Below the pieces are notes generated by a model. The model did not search any database, had not been told where the DNA came from, and was given only the letters and a program-made list of their open reading frames with translations. From contig NZ_KI421453.1 of assembly GCF_000472705.1 (NCBI RefSeq), positions 1 through 64,000 of the forward strand: a stretch of 64,000 nucleotides of DNA. Reading direction: 5' to 3'. Source of the stretch: Mesorhizobium erdmanii USDA 3471 (GTDB lineage: Bacteria > Pseudomonadota > Alphaproteobacteria > Rhizobiales > Rhizobiaceae). Shown one piece after another: positions 41,751 to 49,425 of the stretch (position 1 is the first letter of the stretch; every line of letters begins with the position of its first letter). The position numbers and the translations under genes were made by a program.

Positions 41751-42098
41751 CTACTTCACCGCCGCCGCATAAGCCTCCGGCTTGAACCCCACCAAAATAG
41801 TGTCGCCAACCTCCAGCACCGGCCGCTTGACCATCGTCGGCTTGGCGAGCATCAGCGCCTTGGCCTTCTTCTCATCAAGGCCTTGCTTGTCCTTGTCCGC
41901 CAATTCGCGAAACGTCGTGCTGCCCTTGTTGAGCAGCTTTTCCCAACCGACCTTGCCGACCCAGCCATCCAGCCGCTTCGCGTCCAACCCCTCCGCGCGA
42001 AAATCGTGGAAGCGATAGGCAACGTCATGGCCCTCCAGCCACACGCGCGCCTTCTTGATCGTGTCGCAGGTGGTGATGCCGTACATGGTGATCGTCAC
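41751..42098 (-). CDS. ArsC/Spx/YffB-family protein
   Basis: A 115-aa thioredoxin-fold protein starting MTITMYGITTCDTIKKARVWL, with the single reactive Cys of the YffB group. KPTMVKRPVLEVGDTILVGF is the conserved loop with the cis-Pro. Family members are glutathione-dependent thiol reductases or arsenate reductase-like. No arsenic genes are near, so arsenate reduction is not implied. Confidence 0.88.
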   Translation of the reverse strand: MTITMYGITTCDTIKKARVWLEGHDVAYRFHDFRAEGLDAKRLDGWVGKVGWEKLLNKGSTTFRELADKDKQGLDEKKAKALMLAKPTMVKRPVLEVGDTILVGFKPEAYAAAVK

Positions 42099-42258
42099 GA
42101 ATGACCTCGTTCGGATGAAATTTCGAATCTCGCCGAGCCTAGGCTTGCCCTATCCGCATTGCCAGTGTTTCGCGATCGTTCGAATTTGGCTCTTGCCAAT
42201 ACTAAGGTTTTTTCCTAAGTATTTGCTCCAACCAAATCGGATCATGGGTCGAGAAATC

Positions 42259-42834
42259 ATGGGCAAGCTTGTCGTTGCGGAACTCATATCGATCGACGGC
42301 GTGTCGGAAGCGCCGGGCGGCGAGCCTGGCTACCGGCACACCAATTGGGTGGGCAAGCGCCACGAGGCCAAGCAGATCGAGCACAAATTCAAGGAAGTGC
42401 TCGACCACGAGGCACTGCTGATCGGAAGGGTGACTTATGAAAGCTTCGCTGGCGCCTGGCCGGCCTATAAGGGGCCATTTGCCGACCGCATGAACGGCAT
42501 GCCGAAATATGTCGTCTCCTCGACACTTAAAGATCCAGCCTGGAACAATACCATCGTTCTGCAGGGCGAGCCGATGGCGGCCGTGGCCAGGCTCAAGCAA
42601 AGCCTGAAGGGCGGCATTCTCGTCGGCGGCAGCCGCATGCTGGCCAACGCGCTCCGCCGACACGGCCTGGTCGACGAATACCGGCTGATGGTGTTTCCCG
42701 TCATCCTGGGCAGCGGCGCCGCATTCTTCGACCGGACCGAGGACGCGACCAATTTGCGGCTCACCGCCACGCACACCTTCCCGAACGGCGCGGTCGAGCT
42801 CGTCTACCAGGTGCTGCAGGGCGGGGAAATCTGA
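42259..42834 (+). CDS. Dihydrofolate reductase family protein
   Basis: 191 aa. The start MGKLVVAELISIDGVSEAPG at 42259 aligns with the family; an ATG at 42244 is the alternative. DHFR/RibD-like fold: ALLIGRVTYESFAGAWPAY, MPKYVVSST, GGILVGGSRMLANALRRHGL and DEYRLMVFPVILGSGAAFF. True folate activity is unlikely; these are NADPH-dependent reductases of unknown substrate. It is first in a three-gene cassette with ArsR and SRPBCC genes. Confidence 0.85.
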   Translation: MGKLVVAELISIDGVSEAPGGEPGYRHTNWVGKRHEAKQIEHKFKEVLDHEALLIGRVTYESFAGAWPAYKGPFADRMNGMPKYVVSSTLKDPAWNNTIVLQGEPMAAVARLKQSLKGGILVGGSRMLANALRRHGLVDEYRLMVFPVILGSGAAFFDRTEDATNLRLTATHTFPNGAVELVYQVLQGGEI

Positions 42835-42836
42835 CG

Positions 42837-43190
42837 ATGAGCCTGCAGACCGCCAGCCTCGGCCCACCGCCGATCGACGGCATCTTCCGAGCTCTTGCCG
42901 ACCCGACGCGTCGCCGCGTGGTCGAACGGCTGAACAGGAGCCCAGCCTCGGTCAGTGAACTGGCGCAGCCTTTCGAGATGGCGCTCCCCTCCTTCATCGA
43001 GCACCTCAAGGTGCTGGAAGGCTGCGGGCTGGTGCGATCGGAAAAGAGCGGCCGCACCCGAACCTATCAACTGGCGCCCGAACCGCTGAAGCTCGCCGAG
43101 AACTGGCTGGCCGAACAGCGGACACTGTGGGAGCGCCGCCTCGATCAGTTTGACGCCTATGTGATGACCCTCAAGGAGCAGGAAAAATGA
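42837..43190 (+). CDS. ArsR family winged-helix regulator
   Basis: A 117-aa protein. The HTH region is GIFRALADPTRRRVVERLNRSPASVSELA and LPSFIEHLKVLEGCGLVRSEKSGR. No metal-binding Cys pair is present, so it is of the non-metal type usually paired with SRPBCC genes. It starts 2 bp after the DHFR-family stop and overlaps the next gene by ATGA. Confidence 0.9.
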   Translation: MSLQTASLGPPPIDGIFRALADPTRRRVVERLNRSPASVSELAQPFEMALPSFIEHLKVLEGCGLVRSEKSGRTRTYQLAPEPLKLAENWLAEQRTLWERRLDQFDAYVMTLKEQEK

Positions 43191-43666
43191 GCTACCCCTT
43201 CAAGCCGGATCCCAGACTGGACCTCGTGCTGGAGCGCGTGCTCGACGCGCAGCGCGAACTTTTGTGGCGCGCCATGACGACGCCGGAGCATGTCAGGCAA
43301 TGGTTCACGCCAAAACCCTGGCTGATCACCGATTGCGAGATCGATCTGCGGCCAGGCGGACTGTTTAGGACACGCATGCAGTCGCCCGACGGCAAGGAAG
43401 TCAGCGACCGCCATTGCTGCTATCTGGAGATCGCGCCGAACGAGCGGCTGGTGTGGACGGATGCGCTGCAGTCGGGCTATCGCCCGTCAGGCGAGCCCTT
43501 CATCACAGCGGTCATCGCGCTCACGCCCGAAGGCAGGGGCACGCGCTATACCGCGACCGCCATACACCGCGACGAGGCAACCCGCGACAGTCACGAGGAA
43601 ATGGGTTTCTTCGACGGCTGGGGCACGGTGGCCGACCAGCTTGCAGAGTATGTAAAGACGATGTGA
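43187..43666 (+). CDS. SRPBCC (AHSA1-like) domain protein
   Basis: A 159-aa single START/Bet v1-type domain: LVLERVLDAQRELLWRAMTTPEHVRQWFTPKPW, CEIDLRPGGLFRTRM, and the C-terminal helix GWGTVADQLAEYVKTM. These bind hydrophobic ligands or act as stress proteins. The ATGA overlap with the ArsR gene is the common toxin-independent ArsR-SRPBCC pairing. Confidence 0.9.
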   Translation: MSYPFKPDPRLDLVLERVLDAQRELLWRAMTTPEHVRQWFTPKPWLITDCEIDLRPGGLFRTRMQSPDGKEVSDRHCCYLEIAPNERLVWTDALQSGYRPSGEPFITAVIALTPEGRGTRYTATAIHRDEATRDSHEEMGFFDGWGTVADQLAEYVKTM

Positions 43667-43765
43667 GCGTCACATGGCGGCCAAGGGATTGCCCCTGCCG
43701 CCATGCTCGTCTTTCAGCCCTGCAGCGGAGAGCGCAGGCTCCAAGAAGGGCTGGAATTTCCGGCC

Positions 43766-44119
43766 TCAGTAGTAAAAACGCTCTTCAGTGATCTTGCCGT
43801 TCTTGACCGTGTAGAGGCCAACCTCGTCCATGGTTACACGCTGGCCGGTGGCCTTGGGCGTGATGTCGAACGTGAAGCGCACCGCGAACTGGTCGCCATT
43901 GACATAAGGGCCTTCGACCGAGCCGCCATGGACTTCGTGGTTCTCCTGCCACCATTGGCTTTTCTGCCTGAGGGCCTCCTTGCCGTGGCTGACGGCCATC
44001 GGCCCCTCCATGGCTTCGTAGCTGGCGATGTCATCGGCATTGTACTTCTCGGCAGCACCGTTGTGGTCTCCCTGCTTGAGGAGCTCGGTGAAATCCTTTG
44101 CAATGTCCGTAATGGTCAT
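43766..44119 (-). CDS. SnoaL-like (NTF2-fold) protein
   Basis: A 117-aa protein. Opening ITDIAKDFTELLKQGDHNGAAEKY, then GKEALRQKSQWWQENHEV and VNGDQFAVRFTFDITPKAT, ending GKITEERFYY, a nuclear transport factor 2 fold like SnoaL/polyketide cyclase relatives. The function is unknown. It is convergent with the SRPBCC gene. Confidence 0.85.
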   Translation of the reverse strand: MTITDIAKDFTELLKQGDHNGAAEKYNADDIASYEAMEGPMAVSHGKEALRQKSQWWQENHEVHGGSVEGPYVNGDQFAVRFTFDITPKATGQRVTMDEVGLYTVKNGKITEERFYY

Positions 44120-44430
44120 TTTGTGTTCCTCCTGTTCAGACGCACTCGAAGTAGGGAAGCGCTTGCCGGCCCGCCACCTGTGCCCGCATGACAGCTGACA
44201 ACCCGTGTCAGGACGATCGAGATAGCGCAGCTGTGTGACGACGATTTCTCACATACTGGCCAGAGAATCGTCCTGACCGGTCAATTGCCAACGTCCACAC
44301 TCCTCGTAGACGCCTTTGCCGATGAGACTGTGGATCAGCACGAAATCCGGACCAACAAGCAAAAACCGGGGCCGACACCGCTCCTTGCAGCATGTGCCCG
44401 CGCAGCTGTGCGGCGACTTTGCGAAGGTGG
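44120..44430. other. 311-bp intergenic region with a long inverted repeat
   Basis: No gene is convincing here. GTCAGGACGAT (44207-44217) and ATCGTCCTGAC (44267-44277) are an 11-bp perfect inverted repeat. Inside it TGTGA (44234-44238) and TCACA (44249-44253) form a smaller one. It could be a terminator for the leftward polyamine operon or an operator for the SnoaL-like gene. Nothing else was seen. Confidence 0.45.
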
Positions 44431-45516
44431 TCAGCCCGGCAGCACAGGGCAGTTGGCCCCACGGCGCAGGCTGATATGCGCTACGTCGCCGACGCTGAAT
44501 CGAAAGCCTTCGGCCTGGCGCGGGGCATCGATGACGATGGAGGTCCCCTGACCTATCTGGGCGTGAAGGCGCAACGTGCGGCCGTGGAAGACGACACCGC
44601 TCACCCGCGCCGGCGCGGTGCCGTAGGCTGCCTCGGCGGCCGCCAGCAAATCCTCCGGGCGCACGCCGATGGTACGTGTGTCGCCCGCGGCCGGCGTCTC
44701 GCCATTGTCTGATATAGCCTCCAGCGGCAGGTCACCGGCGGCAAAGCGCAAACGCTCGCCATCGCGGCCGAGAAAGCGCGACTGCAGGAGGTTCATCGTG
44801 CCGATGAAGCTGGCGACGAACTTGGTGGCGGGCCGGTCATAGAGTGTCGCCGGCGGCGCGATCTGCTCGATGCGGCCCTTGTTCATGACGACGATGCGGT
44901 CGGAGATCGACAGCGCCTCGGTCTGGTCGTGGGTGACCATGACGAAGGTGGTGCCGAGGCGCGATTGCAGACGCTTCAGTTCAACCTGCATCTGTTCGCG
45001 AAGATGCGCGTCGAGCGCCGACAACGGCTCGTCGAGCAACAGCACGCGCGGCTCGCAGACGATGGCGCGGGCGAGCGCGACACGCTGGCGCTGGCCGCCC
45101 GAGAGTTCCAAGACGCGGGCGCGAAGCTTGTCGGCGAGGCCGACCATGTCCAGGGCCTCGCCGACGCGCTTTGCCTGCTCGGCGCCGGTGAGTTTTCGCA
45201 GGGACAGGCCGAAGCCGACATTTTCGGCGACGTTCATGTGCGGAAACAGCGCGTAGTCCTGAAACACGGTGTTGACAGGCCGATCGAAGGGCCGAAGGGC
45301 CGTGATGTCGCGGCCGTCGAGCAAGACCTTGCCGCTCGACGGGCTTTCGAAGCCGGCAATGACGCGCAGGCTGGTGGTCTTGCCGCAGCCCGACGGCCCG
45401 AGCAGCGTGATGAACTCGCCGCTGAAAATGTCGAGGTCGACGGCATCGAGTCCCACGATGCCGCCGGGGAAAACCTTCGAGACGGCTTGAAGCCTGACGA
45501 GTGGATCAGGCGCCAT
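44431..45516 (-). CDS. Polyamine-type ABC transporter ATP-binding protein (PotA-like)
   Basis: 361 aa, starting MAPDPLVRLQAVSKVFPGGI, overlapping the upstream regulator gene by 11 bp. Walker A LLGPSGCGKTTSLRVIAGFE, signature LSGGQRQRVALARAI, Walker B LLLDEPLSALD, then a C-terminal TOBE domain from about residue 280 (RTIGVRPEDLLAAAEAAYG). It energises the PotB/PotC-type permeases encoded upstream. Last gene of the unit. Confidence 0.9.
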   Translation of the reverse strand: MAPDPLVRLQAVSKVFPGGIVGLDAVDLDIFSGEFITLLGPSGCGKTTSLRVIAGFESPSSGKVLLDGRDITALRPFDRPVNTVFQDYALFPHMNVAENVGFGLSLRKLTGAEQAKRVGEALDMVGLADKLRARVLELSGGQRQRVALARAIVCEPRVLLLDEPLSALDAHLREQMQVELKRLQSRLGTTFVMVTHDQTEALSISDRIVVMNKGRIEQIAPPATLYDRPATKFVASFIGTMNLLQSRFLGRDGERLRFAAGDLPLEAISDNGETPAAGDTRTIGVRPEDLLAAAEAAYGTAPARVSGVVFHGRTLRLHAQIGQGTSIVIDAPRQAEGFRFSVGDVAHISLRRGANCPVLPG

Positions 45517-46114
45517 CGCGAACCTCGGAGGGTTTCGTGGTGTTGACCCAGAGGATCCGGCATTGCTCGGCGCCGGGATTGCGGAAAGCGTGCAACAGCG
45601 TGCTCTTGAAGGCAAAACTGTCGCCGGTCTTCAGCCCGTATCTTGTCGAATCCACCACCAGTTCGACCTCGCCCGAAAGCACATAGCCGAATTCATGGCC
45701 GGCATGGGCATAGGCTTCCGCCGTGCCGCCATCGGCTTCCACCGTCACCAGCATGCCGGTGAGCGTCGCGCCCGGCGGTGACAGCAGCGCCTTGGCTATG
45801 CCTTCAGACTTCACCGGAATCGCTCGGCGCTTGTCGGCGCGCACGCAATAGAGGTCGTTGACCGCGTCGTTGCCGTCCGCGATCAGCGCCGACGGCTCGA
45901 TATCGAGCGCGGCGGCGAGTGGCCAGATCACCTTGACGCGCAGCGAGGACATGCCGCGCTCTATCTGGCTCAGCGCTCCGATCGACACGCCGGCCTTTGC
46001 CGCCAGTTCGGCCAGCGAAAGGCGGCGCTCTAGCCGCAGCGCCCGCACGCGCCGGCCGACGCGAATATCGGCATCGTCCTTGGGTTTTTCGGCGGCTTCG
46101 TCGACTATGTCCAT
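45506..46114 (-). CDS. XRE-cupin transcriptional regulator
   Basis: 202 aa, starting MDIVDEAAEKPKDDADIRVG, with AAGGA 7 nt upstream. N-terminal XRE helix-turn-helix (SLAELAAKAGVSIGALSQIERGMSSLRV), C-terminal cupin (YAHAGHEFGYVLSGEVELVVD, LKTGDSFAFKSTLLHAFRNPG), the PuuR-like layout of regulators that sense polyamines or related amines. It lies inside the polyamine-type ABC operon between the binding protein and the ATPase, so it probably regulates the operon. Candidate sites stand before the permease gene. Confidence 0.88.
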   Translation of the reverse strand: MDIVDEAAEKPKDDADIRVGRRVRALRLERRLSLAELAAKAGVSIGALSQIERGMSSLRVKVIWPLAAALDIEPSALIADGNDAVNDLYCVRADKRRAIPVKSEGIAKALLSPPGATLTGMLVTVEADGGTAEAYAHAGHEFGYVLSGEVELVVDSTRYGLKTGDSFAFKSTLLHAFRNPGAEQCRILWVNTTKPSEVRDGA

Positions 46115-46133
46115 CCGTTGGTCCTTGTTGTCT

Positions 46134-46282
46134 TTCCCTTCTCCATTGTGGGAGAAGGTGGATCGGCGCGCAGCGCCGAGACGGATGAGAGGTGTTCCAG
46201 CGGAGTGAGACGCTTGCGTTCCCCGGAGCACCCCTCATCCGGCCGCTTCGCGGCCACCTTCTCCCACAAGGGGAGAAGGGAA
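46134..46282. repeat. TTCCCTTCTCC...GGAGAAGGGAA inverted-repeat element
   Basis: A 149-bp element with 11-bp inverted ends (46134-46144 and 46272-46282). Inside are GGGAGAAGGTGG with CCACCTTCTCCC, and CGGATGAGAGGTG with CACCCCTCATCCG. It is another common Mesorhizobium intergenic palindrome. It lies within the operon, between the binding-protein gene and the regulator, and may favour expression of the former. Confidence 0.75.
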
Positions 46283-46290
46283 GATCGCGC

Positions 46291-47361
46291 TCAGCCGCCG
46301 GCTTTCACCTTCTCGAACATCTTCGCCATATCGTCATTCTGCTTCATCGGGCCGGTGAAGATCGTGCTCTTCAACATGACATCCGGGTCGGCCGGCAGCT
46401 GCAGCTTCTCCAGTTCCTCCTTGGATACCCCGGCGAAGGCAGTGCTCAGCGAGCTGCCGTAGCCGTAGGACTGGATCAGGAACTTGCCCGAATCGGCATC
46501 CAACCGGCTGTTGATGAAGTCATAGGCGAGATCGACATTCTTGGCGTCCTTCAACATGACGAAGCCGCAGGCCCAGGTCAGCATGCCCTCCTTCGGCTTC
46601 ATGAATTCGACCGGCACGCCCTGTTTTTTCAGCGAGGTGGCGGACGCGTTCCAGGTCATGGCGGCAACCAGTTGGCCGCTGGCCAGCGCCTGCTCGACCG
46701 AAGTCATGTCGGTGGTATAGCTCGACAGCAGCGGGCGCTGTTCGCGCAGTTTTGCCGCGACCTTGTCCATCTGCTCGGGTGTCATGTCGAACGGATTGAC
46801 GCCGGCGAGCAGTGCGGCAACGATCGGCGTGTCGTGCACGGCATCGATTGTCGCCATGCGGCCGGCATATTGCTTGTCCCACAGAAGGTTCCAGCTCGCC
46901 TCGGGGTTCTTCACCAGATCGGTGCGGTAGAGGATAGAGGTGTTGCCCCAGTCCCACGGCACCATCCAGACCTTGCCGTCGCCGGCCTGAAGGTCGGGCA
47001 GGTTCTTGAACACCGGGAAGATCGAATCCCAGTTCTTGATGCGCTTGGTGTCGATCGGCTGCAGCAGGCCTTCCTTGTTCCAGCGCGCCACCTTGTCGTA
47101 GCAGGGATGGGCGATGTCGGGCCGGAAACCGGCCTTGACCTTGGTGAAGGCGTCGTCGTCGTCACCAAAGATCGAGGCCTCGACGCCGTCAGGGTGGGCG
47201 GCAAGGAAGCTCTTGTTGAAGTCGGGCAGTTCGTAGCCCGACCAGGTGAAATATTGCAGCTTTTCGGCGGCCAGCGCCACGGTCGAAGACAGGGCGAGCG
47301 CCAATGCGGCGAGGCCGGCGCGGGCCTTTTGTCCGGTCAGAGATCTCATGTGGAATGCCAT
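46291..47361 (-). CDS. Extracellular solute-binding protein, polyamine type
   Basis: A 356-aa protein. GGAG lies 8 nt before the start. A signal peptide (GLAALALALSSTVALA) precedes a PotD/PotF-like cluster D fold: LQYFTWSGYELPDFNKSFL, VWMVPWDWGNTSILYRTDLV, ATIDAVHDTPIVAALLAG and YGYGSSLSTAFAGV. It captures the substrate in the periplasm; spermidine, putrescine or an opine-like amine are all possible. Third gene of the unit, after the two permeases. Confidence 0.9.
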   Translation of the reverse strand: MAFHMRSLTGQKARAGLAALALALSSTVALAAEKLQYFTWSGYELPDFNKSFLAAHPDGVEASIFGDDDDAFTKVKAGFRPDIAHPCYDKVARWNKEGLLQPIDTKRIKNWDSIFPVFKNLPDLQAGDGKVWMVPWDWGNTSILYRTDLVKNPEASWNLLWDKQYAGRMATIDAVHDTPIVAALLAGVNPFDMTPEQMDKVAAKLREQRPLLSSYTTDMTSVEQALASGQLVAAMTWNASATSLKKQGVPVEFMKPKEGMLTWACGFVMLKDAKNVDLAYDFINSRLDADSGKFLIQSYGYGSSLSTAFAGVSKEELEKLQLPADPDVMLKSTIFTGPMKQNDDMAKMFEKVKAGG

Positions 47362-47389
47362 TTTCGTTCTCCTCTCATTGTTGTTGTGG

Positions 47390-48211
47390 TCAGGCTGAAT
47401 TGCGGCGCTGGGCGCCGAGTCCGCGGTGGCGCAGGATCTCGGCGGTGCCGGCGATGATGAAGGACACCGCCAGGATCACTGTCCCCAGCGCCATGACGGT
47501 CGGCAGCGAGCGGGGGAAGCGCAGCTGGCTCCAGATGTAGAGCGGCAGGGTCGGCTCGGTGCCGGCAAGGAAGAAGACGACGATGAATTCGTCGAAGGAG
47601 ATCAGGAAGGCGAGCATGAAGGCCGACAGCACGGCAGGCAGGCTGAGCGGCAGCATGACGCGCCGGAACGTCGTCCAGTCGGAAGCGCCGAGGTCGAGCG
47701 CCGCCTCGCGAACCGTCTTGGGGATGGCGGCGAAACGGCTGCGCATGATCACCACCGTGGTCGGCAGTGCCACCAGGATGTGGCCGAGCACGATGGCGAC
47801 GCGTGACGGCCCGAGGCCGATCAGATTGACCAGGATCAGCAGCGATATGCCGACAATGACGCCGGGGATGAGGATCGGCAGCCGGGCGATGGCGCTGATG
47901 GTGGCGGCCAATGGCGAGCGGCCGTAGAGGTCCATGTAGGAAACGGTGATGCCGCACAGCGTGGCGCCGCAAGCCGCGATGACGCCGATGACGAGGCTGT
48001 TCAACAGCGCGCCCGACAGCGCCGGGTTGCCGTAGAGCGTCTGGTACCATTGCAGCGTGAAGCCTTGCAGCGGAAACGCCGCCTGGATGGAATCGTTGAA
48101 GGAAAACAGCGGGATCAGCAGGACTGGCAGATAGAGGAAGACGAGATAGGCAAGGACGTAGAGGCCGAGCCAGCTTCCATCCCGTTTCGTGATGGCGCGT
48201 TCGACTCTCAT
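47390..48211 (-). CDS. ABC transporter permease, PotC-like
   Basis: A 273-aa protein with about six membrane helices (LGLYVLAYLVFLYLPVLLIPLF at the start). The EAA loop that contacts the ATPase is VREAALDLGASDWTTFRRVMLP. It overlaps the upstream permease gene by 4 bp. It forms the inner-membrane channel with the PotB-like subunit. Confidence 0.9.
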   Translation of the reverse strand: MRVERAITKRDGSWLGLYVLAYLVFLYLPVLLIPLFSFNDSIQAAFPLQGFTLQWYQTLYGNPALSGALLNSLVIGVIAACGATLCGITVSYMDLYGRSPLAATISAIARLPILIPGVIVGISLLILVNLIGLGPSRVAIVLGHILVALPTTVVIMRSRFAAIPKTVREAALDLGASDWTTFRRVMLPLSLPAVLSAFMLAFLISFDEFIVVFFLAGTEPTLPLYIWSQLRFPRSLPTVMALGTVILAVSFIIAGTAEILRHRGLGAQRRNSA

Positions 48212-49092
48212 GTGCGGCTGCCAAACCGGCGGTCGGCGCCGCGCGCGACCAGCACCACGACCAGGATGACAAACATGACGCAGACCGAAAGTGCCGCGCC
48301 GAACGGCCAGTCGTTGGCCTTGCCGAACTGCGACTGGATCAGCGTGCCAATCATGGTACTCCCCGGGCCGCCGACCATGGCCGGGGTGACATAGTCGCCG
48401 ACCGTCGGCACGAAGACGACGAGCGCCGCGGCCAGCACGCCTGGCATCGAATTGGGCAGCACGACGCGACGGAACGCGGTGAATGGCCGGGCGCCGAGGT
48501 CGGAGGCGGCTTCGAGCAGCGATTTCGGGATGGTGTCCAGCGCCACATAGATCGGCAGGATGGCGAAGGGCGCATAAGCGTGGGCGAGCGTGACGACCAC
48601 CGCCGCCGGCGTGTTCAGAAAGGCCAAAGTCGGCTCTGACCAGATGCCGCTTTCGATCAGCGCCGAGTTCAGGACGCCATTGTAGGCGAGCACGATCTTC
48701 CAGGCGAAGACGCGCAGGAGATAGCTGGTCCAGAACGGCAGCGTCACCAGGAACAGCAGCAGGCCACGCCGCCGCCCGGCATGGAAAGCAAGATAGTAGG
48801 CGACGGGATAGGCGGTGACGACCGTTGCCAGCGTCACGAGGCCGGCGATGACCAACGAGCGCAGCGTCACAGTCCAGTAGAGCGGATCTGTCGCCACGGT
48901 GGCAAAGTTTGCGATGGTCAACCCAACGCCGAGCAGCGAACCGTCATTGCCGCGGAAGGCCAGGAACAGGACAAGGCCCAGCGCAAACAGGATCAGCAGG
49001 AAGGTGACCAGCGCCCCCGGGAGCAGCATGGCAAACCGGAAGCCCGATGAAGAGCGGGCCTCTTGGGCTTGCGTTGCAACGATGGTCGACAT
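48208..49092 (-). CDS. ABC transporter permease, PotB-like
   Basis: 294 aa from the ATG at 49092 (MSTIVATQAQEARSSSG); an ATG at 49110 is possible but lacks a ribosome site. First of about six helices: LLPGALVTFLLILFALGLVLFLAF. EAA loop: LLEAASDLGARPFTAFRRVVLP. It is the first gene of the leftward operon permease-permease-binding protein-regulator-ATPase. Confidence 0.88.
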   Translation of the reverse strand: MSTIVATQAQEARSSSGFRFAMLLPGALVTFLLILFALGLVLFLAFRGNDGSLLGVGLTIANFATVATDPLYWTVTLRSLVIAGLVTLATVVTAYPVAYYLAFHAGRRRGLLLFLVTLPFWTSYLLRVFAWKIVLAYNGVLNSALIESGIWSEPTLAFLNTPAAVVVTLAHAYAPFAILPIYVALDTIPKSLLEAASDLGARPFTAFRRVVLPNSMPGVLAAALVVFVPTVGDYVTPAMVGGPGSTMIGTLIQSQFGKANDWPFGAALSVCVMFVILVVVLVARGADRRFGSRT

Positions 49093-49130
49093 CGACCTAC
49101 TCACCGACATTTTGAAATTGACTAAGCATT

Positions 49131-49146
49131 TTTCATACTCATGAAA
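49131..49146. promoter_or_regulatory. Palindromic operator candidate 1 for the polyamine-type operon
   Basis: TTTCATACTCATGAAA is a perfect 6-bp palindrome with a 4-bp spacer, 38 bp before the first permease start codon. It is the likely binding site of the XRE-cupin regulator of the same operon, by position and symmetry. Confidence 0.6.
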
Positions 49147-49250
49147 CTGTCAAGCGGAATTCGGCCGCCAGAAATGGTTGCGGTCAACGTCTCACGCCGC
49201 CCGATGCAAGGCGACAGGATTGGATGCACCGCATGAAACTCCGCCGAAAA

Positions 49251-49266
49251 TTTCATGCTCTTGAAA
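49251..49266. promoter_or_regulatory. Palindromic operator candidate 2
   Basis: TTTCATGCTCTTGAAA differs from copy 1 by one arm base and one spacer base, and lies exactly 120 bp away, closer to the divergent FAH-family gene. The pair could act by looping or regulate both directions. Confidence 0.55.
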
Positions 49267-49425
49267 ACGCCATTCAGTTTCTGCGGTGCCTAAAGCCCGG
49301 ATTCATGGCCAAAACACAGCACCTTTGATCGCCATCGATGGGATGGACCTTTGAAAGGAATCCGGTGAAAGTGCCGCGCCGACCCGGCACGCCCGCATTT
49401 TTTCGGTGATCAGAGGACTGCACGC

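Larger units (their letters stand above)
49093..49425. other. Divergent promoter region between the polyamine-type operon and the FAH gene
   Basis: These 333 bp contain two copies of a TTTCAT-N4-WTGAAA palindrome 120 bp apart (49131-49146 and 49251-49266) and an isolated half-site GCATGAAAC near 49230. No gene was seen. Promoters for both directions must lie here. Confidence 0.6.

Noticed and set aside
41751..42098. Arsenate reductase of an ars operon
   Set aside because: The ArsR-type gene nearby lacks metal-binding cysteines and pairs with SRPBCC; no arsB, acr3 or arsH is present, and the protein is closer to YffB/Spx-like reductases.
44285..44551. Rightward frame crossing the 3' end of the PotA-like gene
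   Set aside because: It overlaps the conserved end of the ATPase gene antisense and has no start signal.
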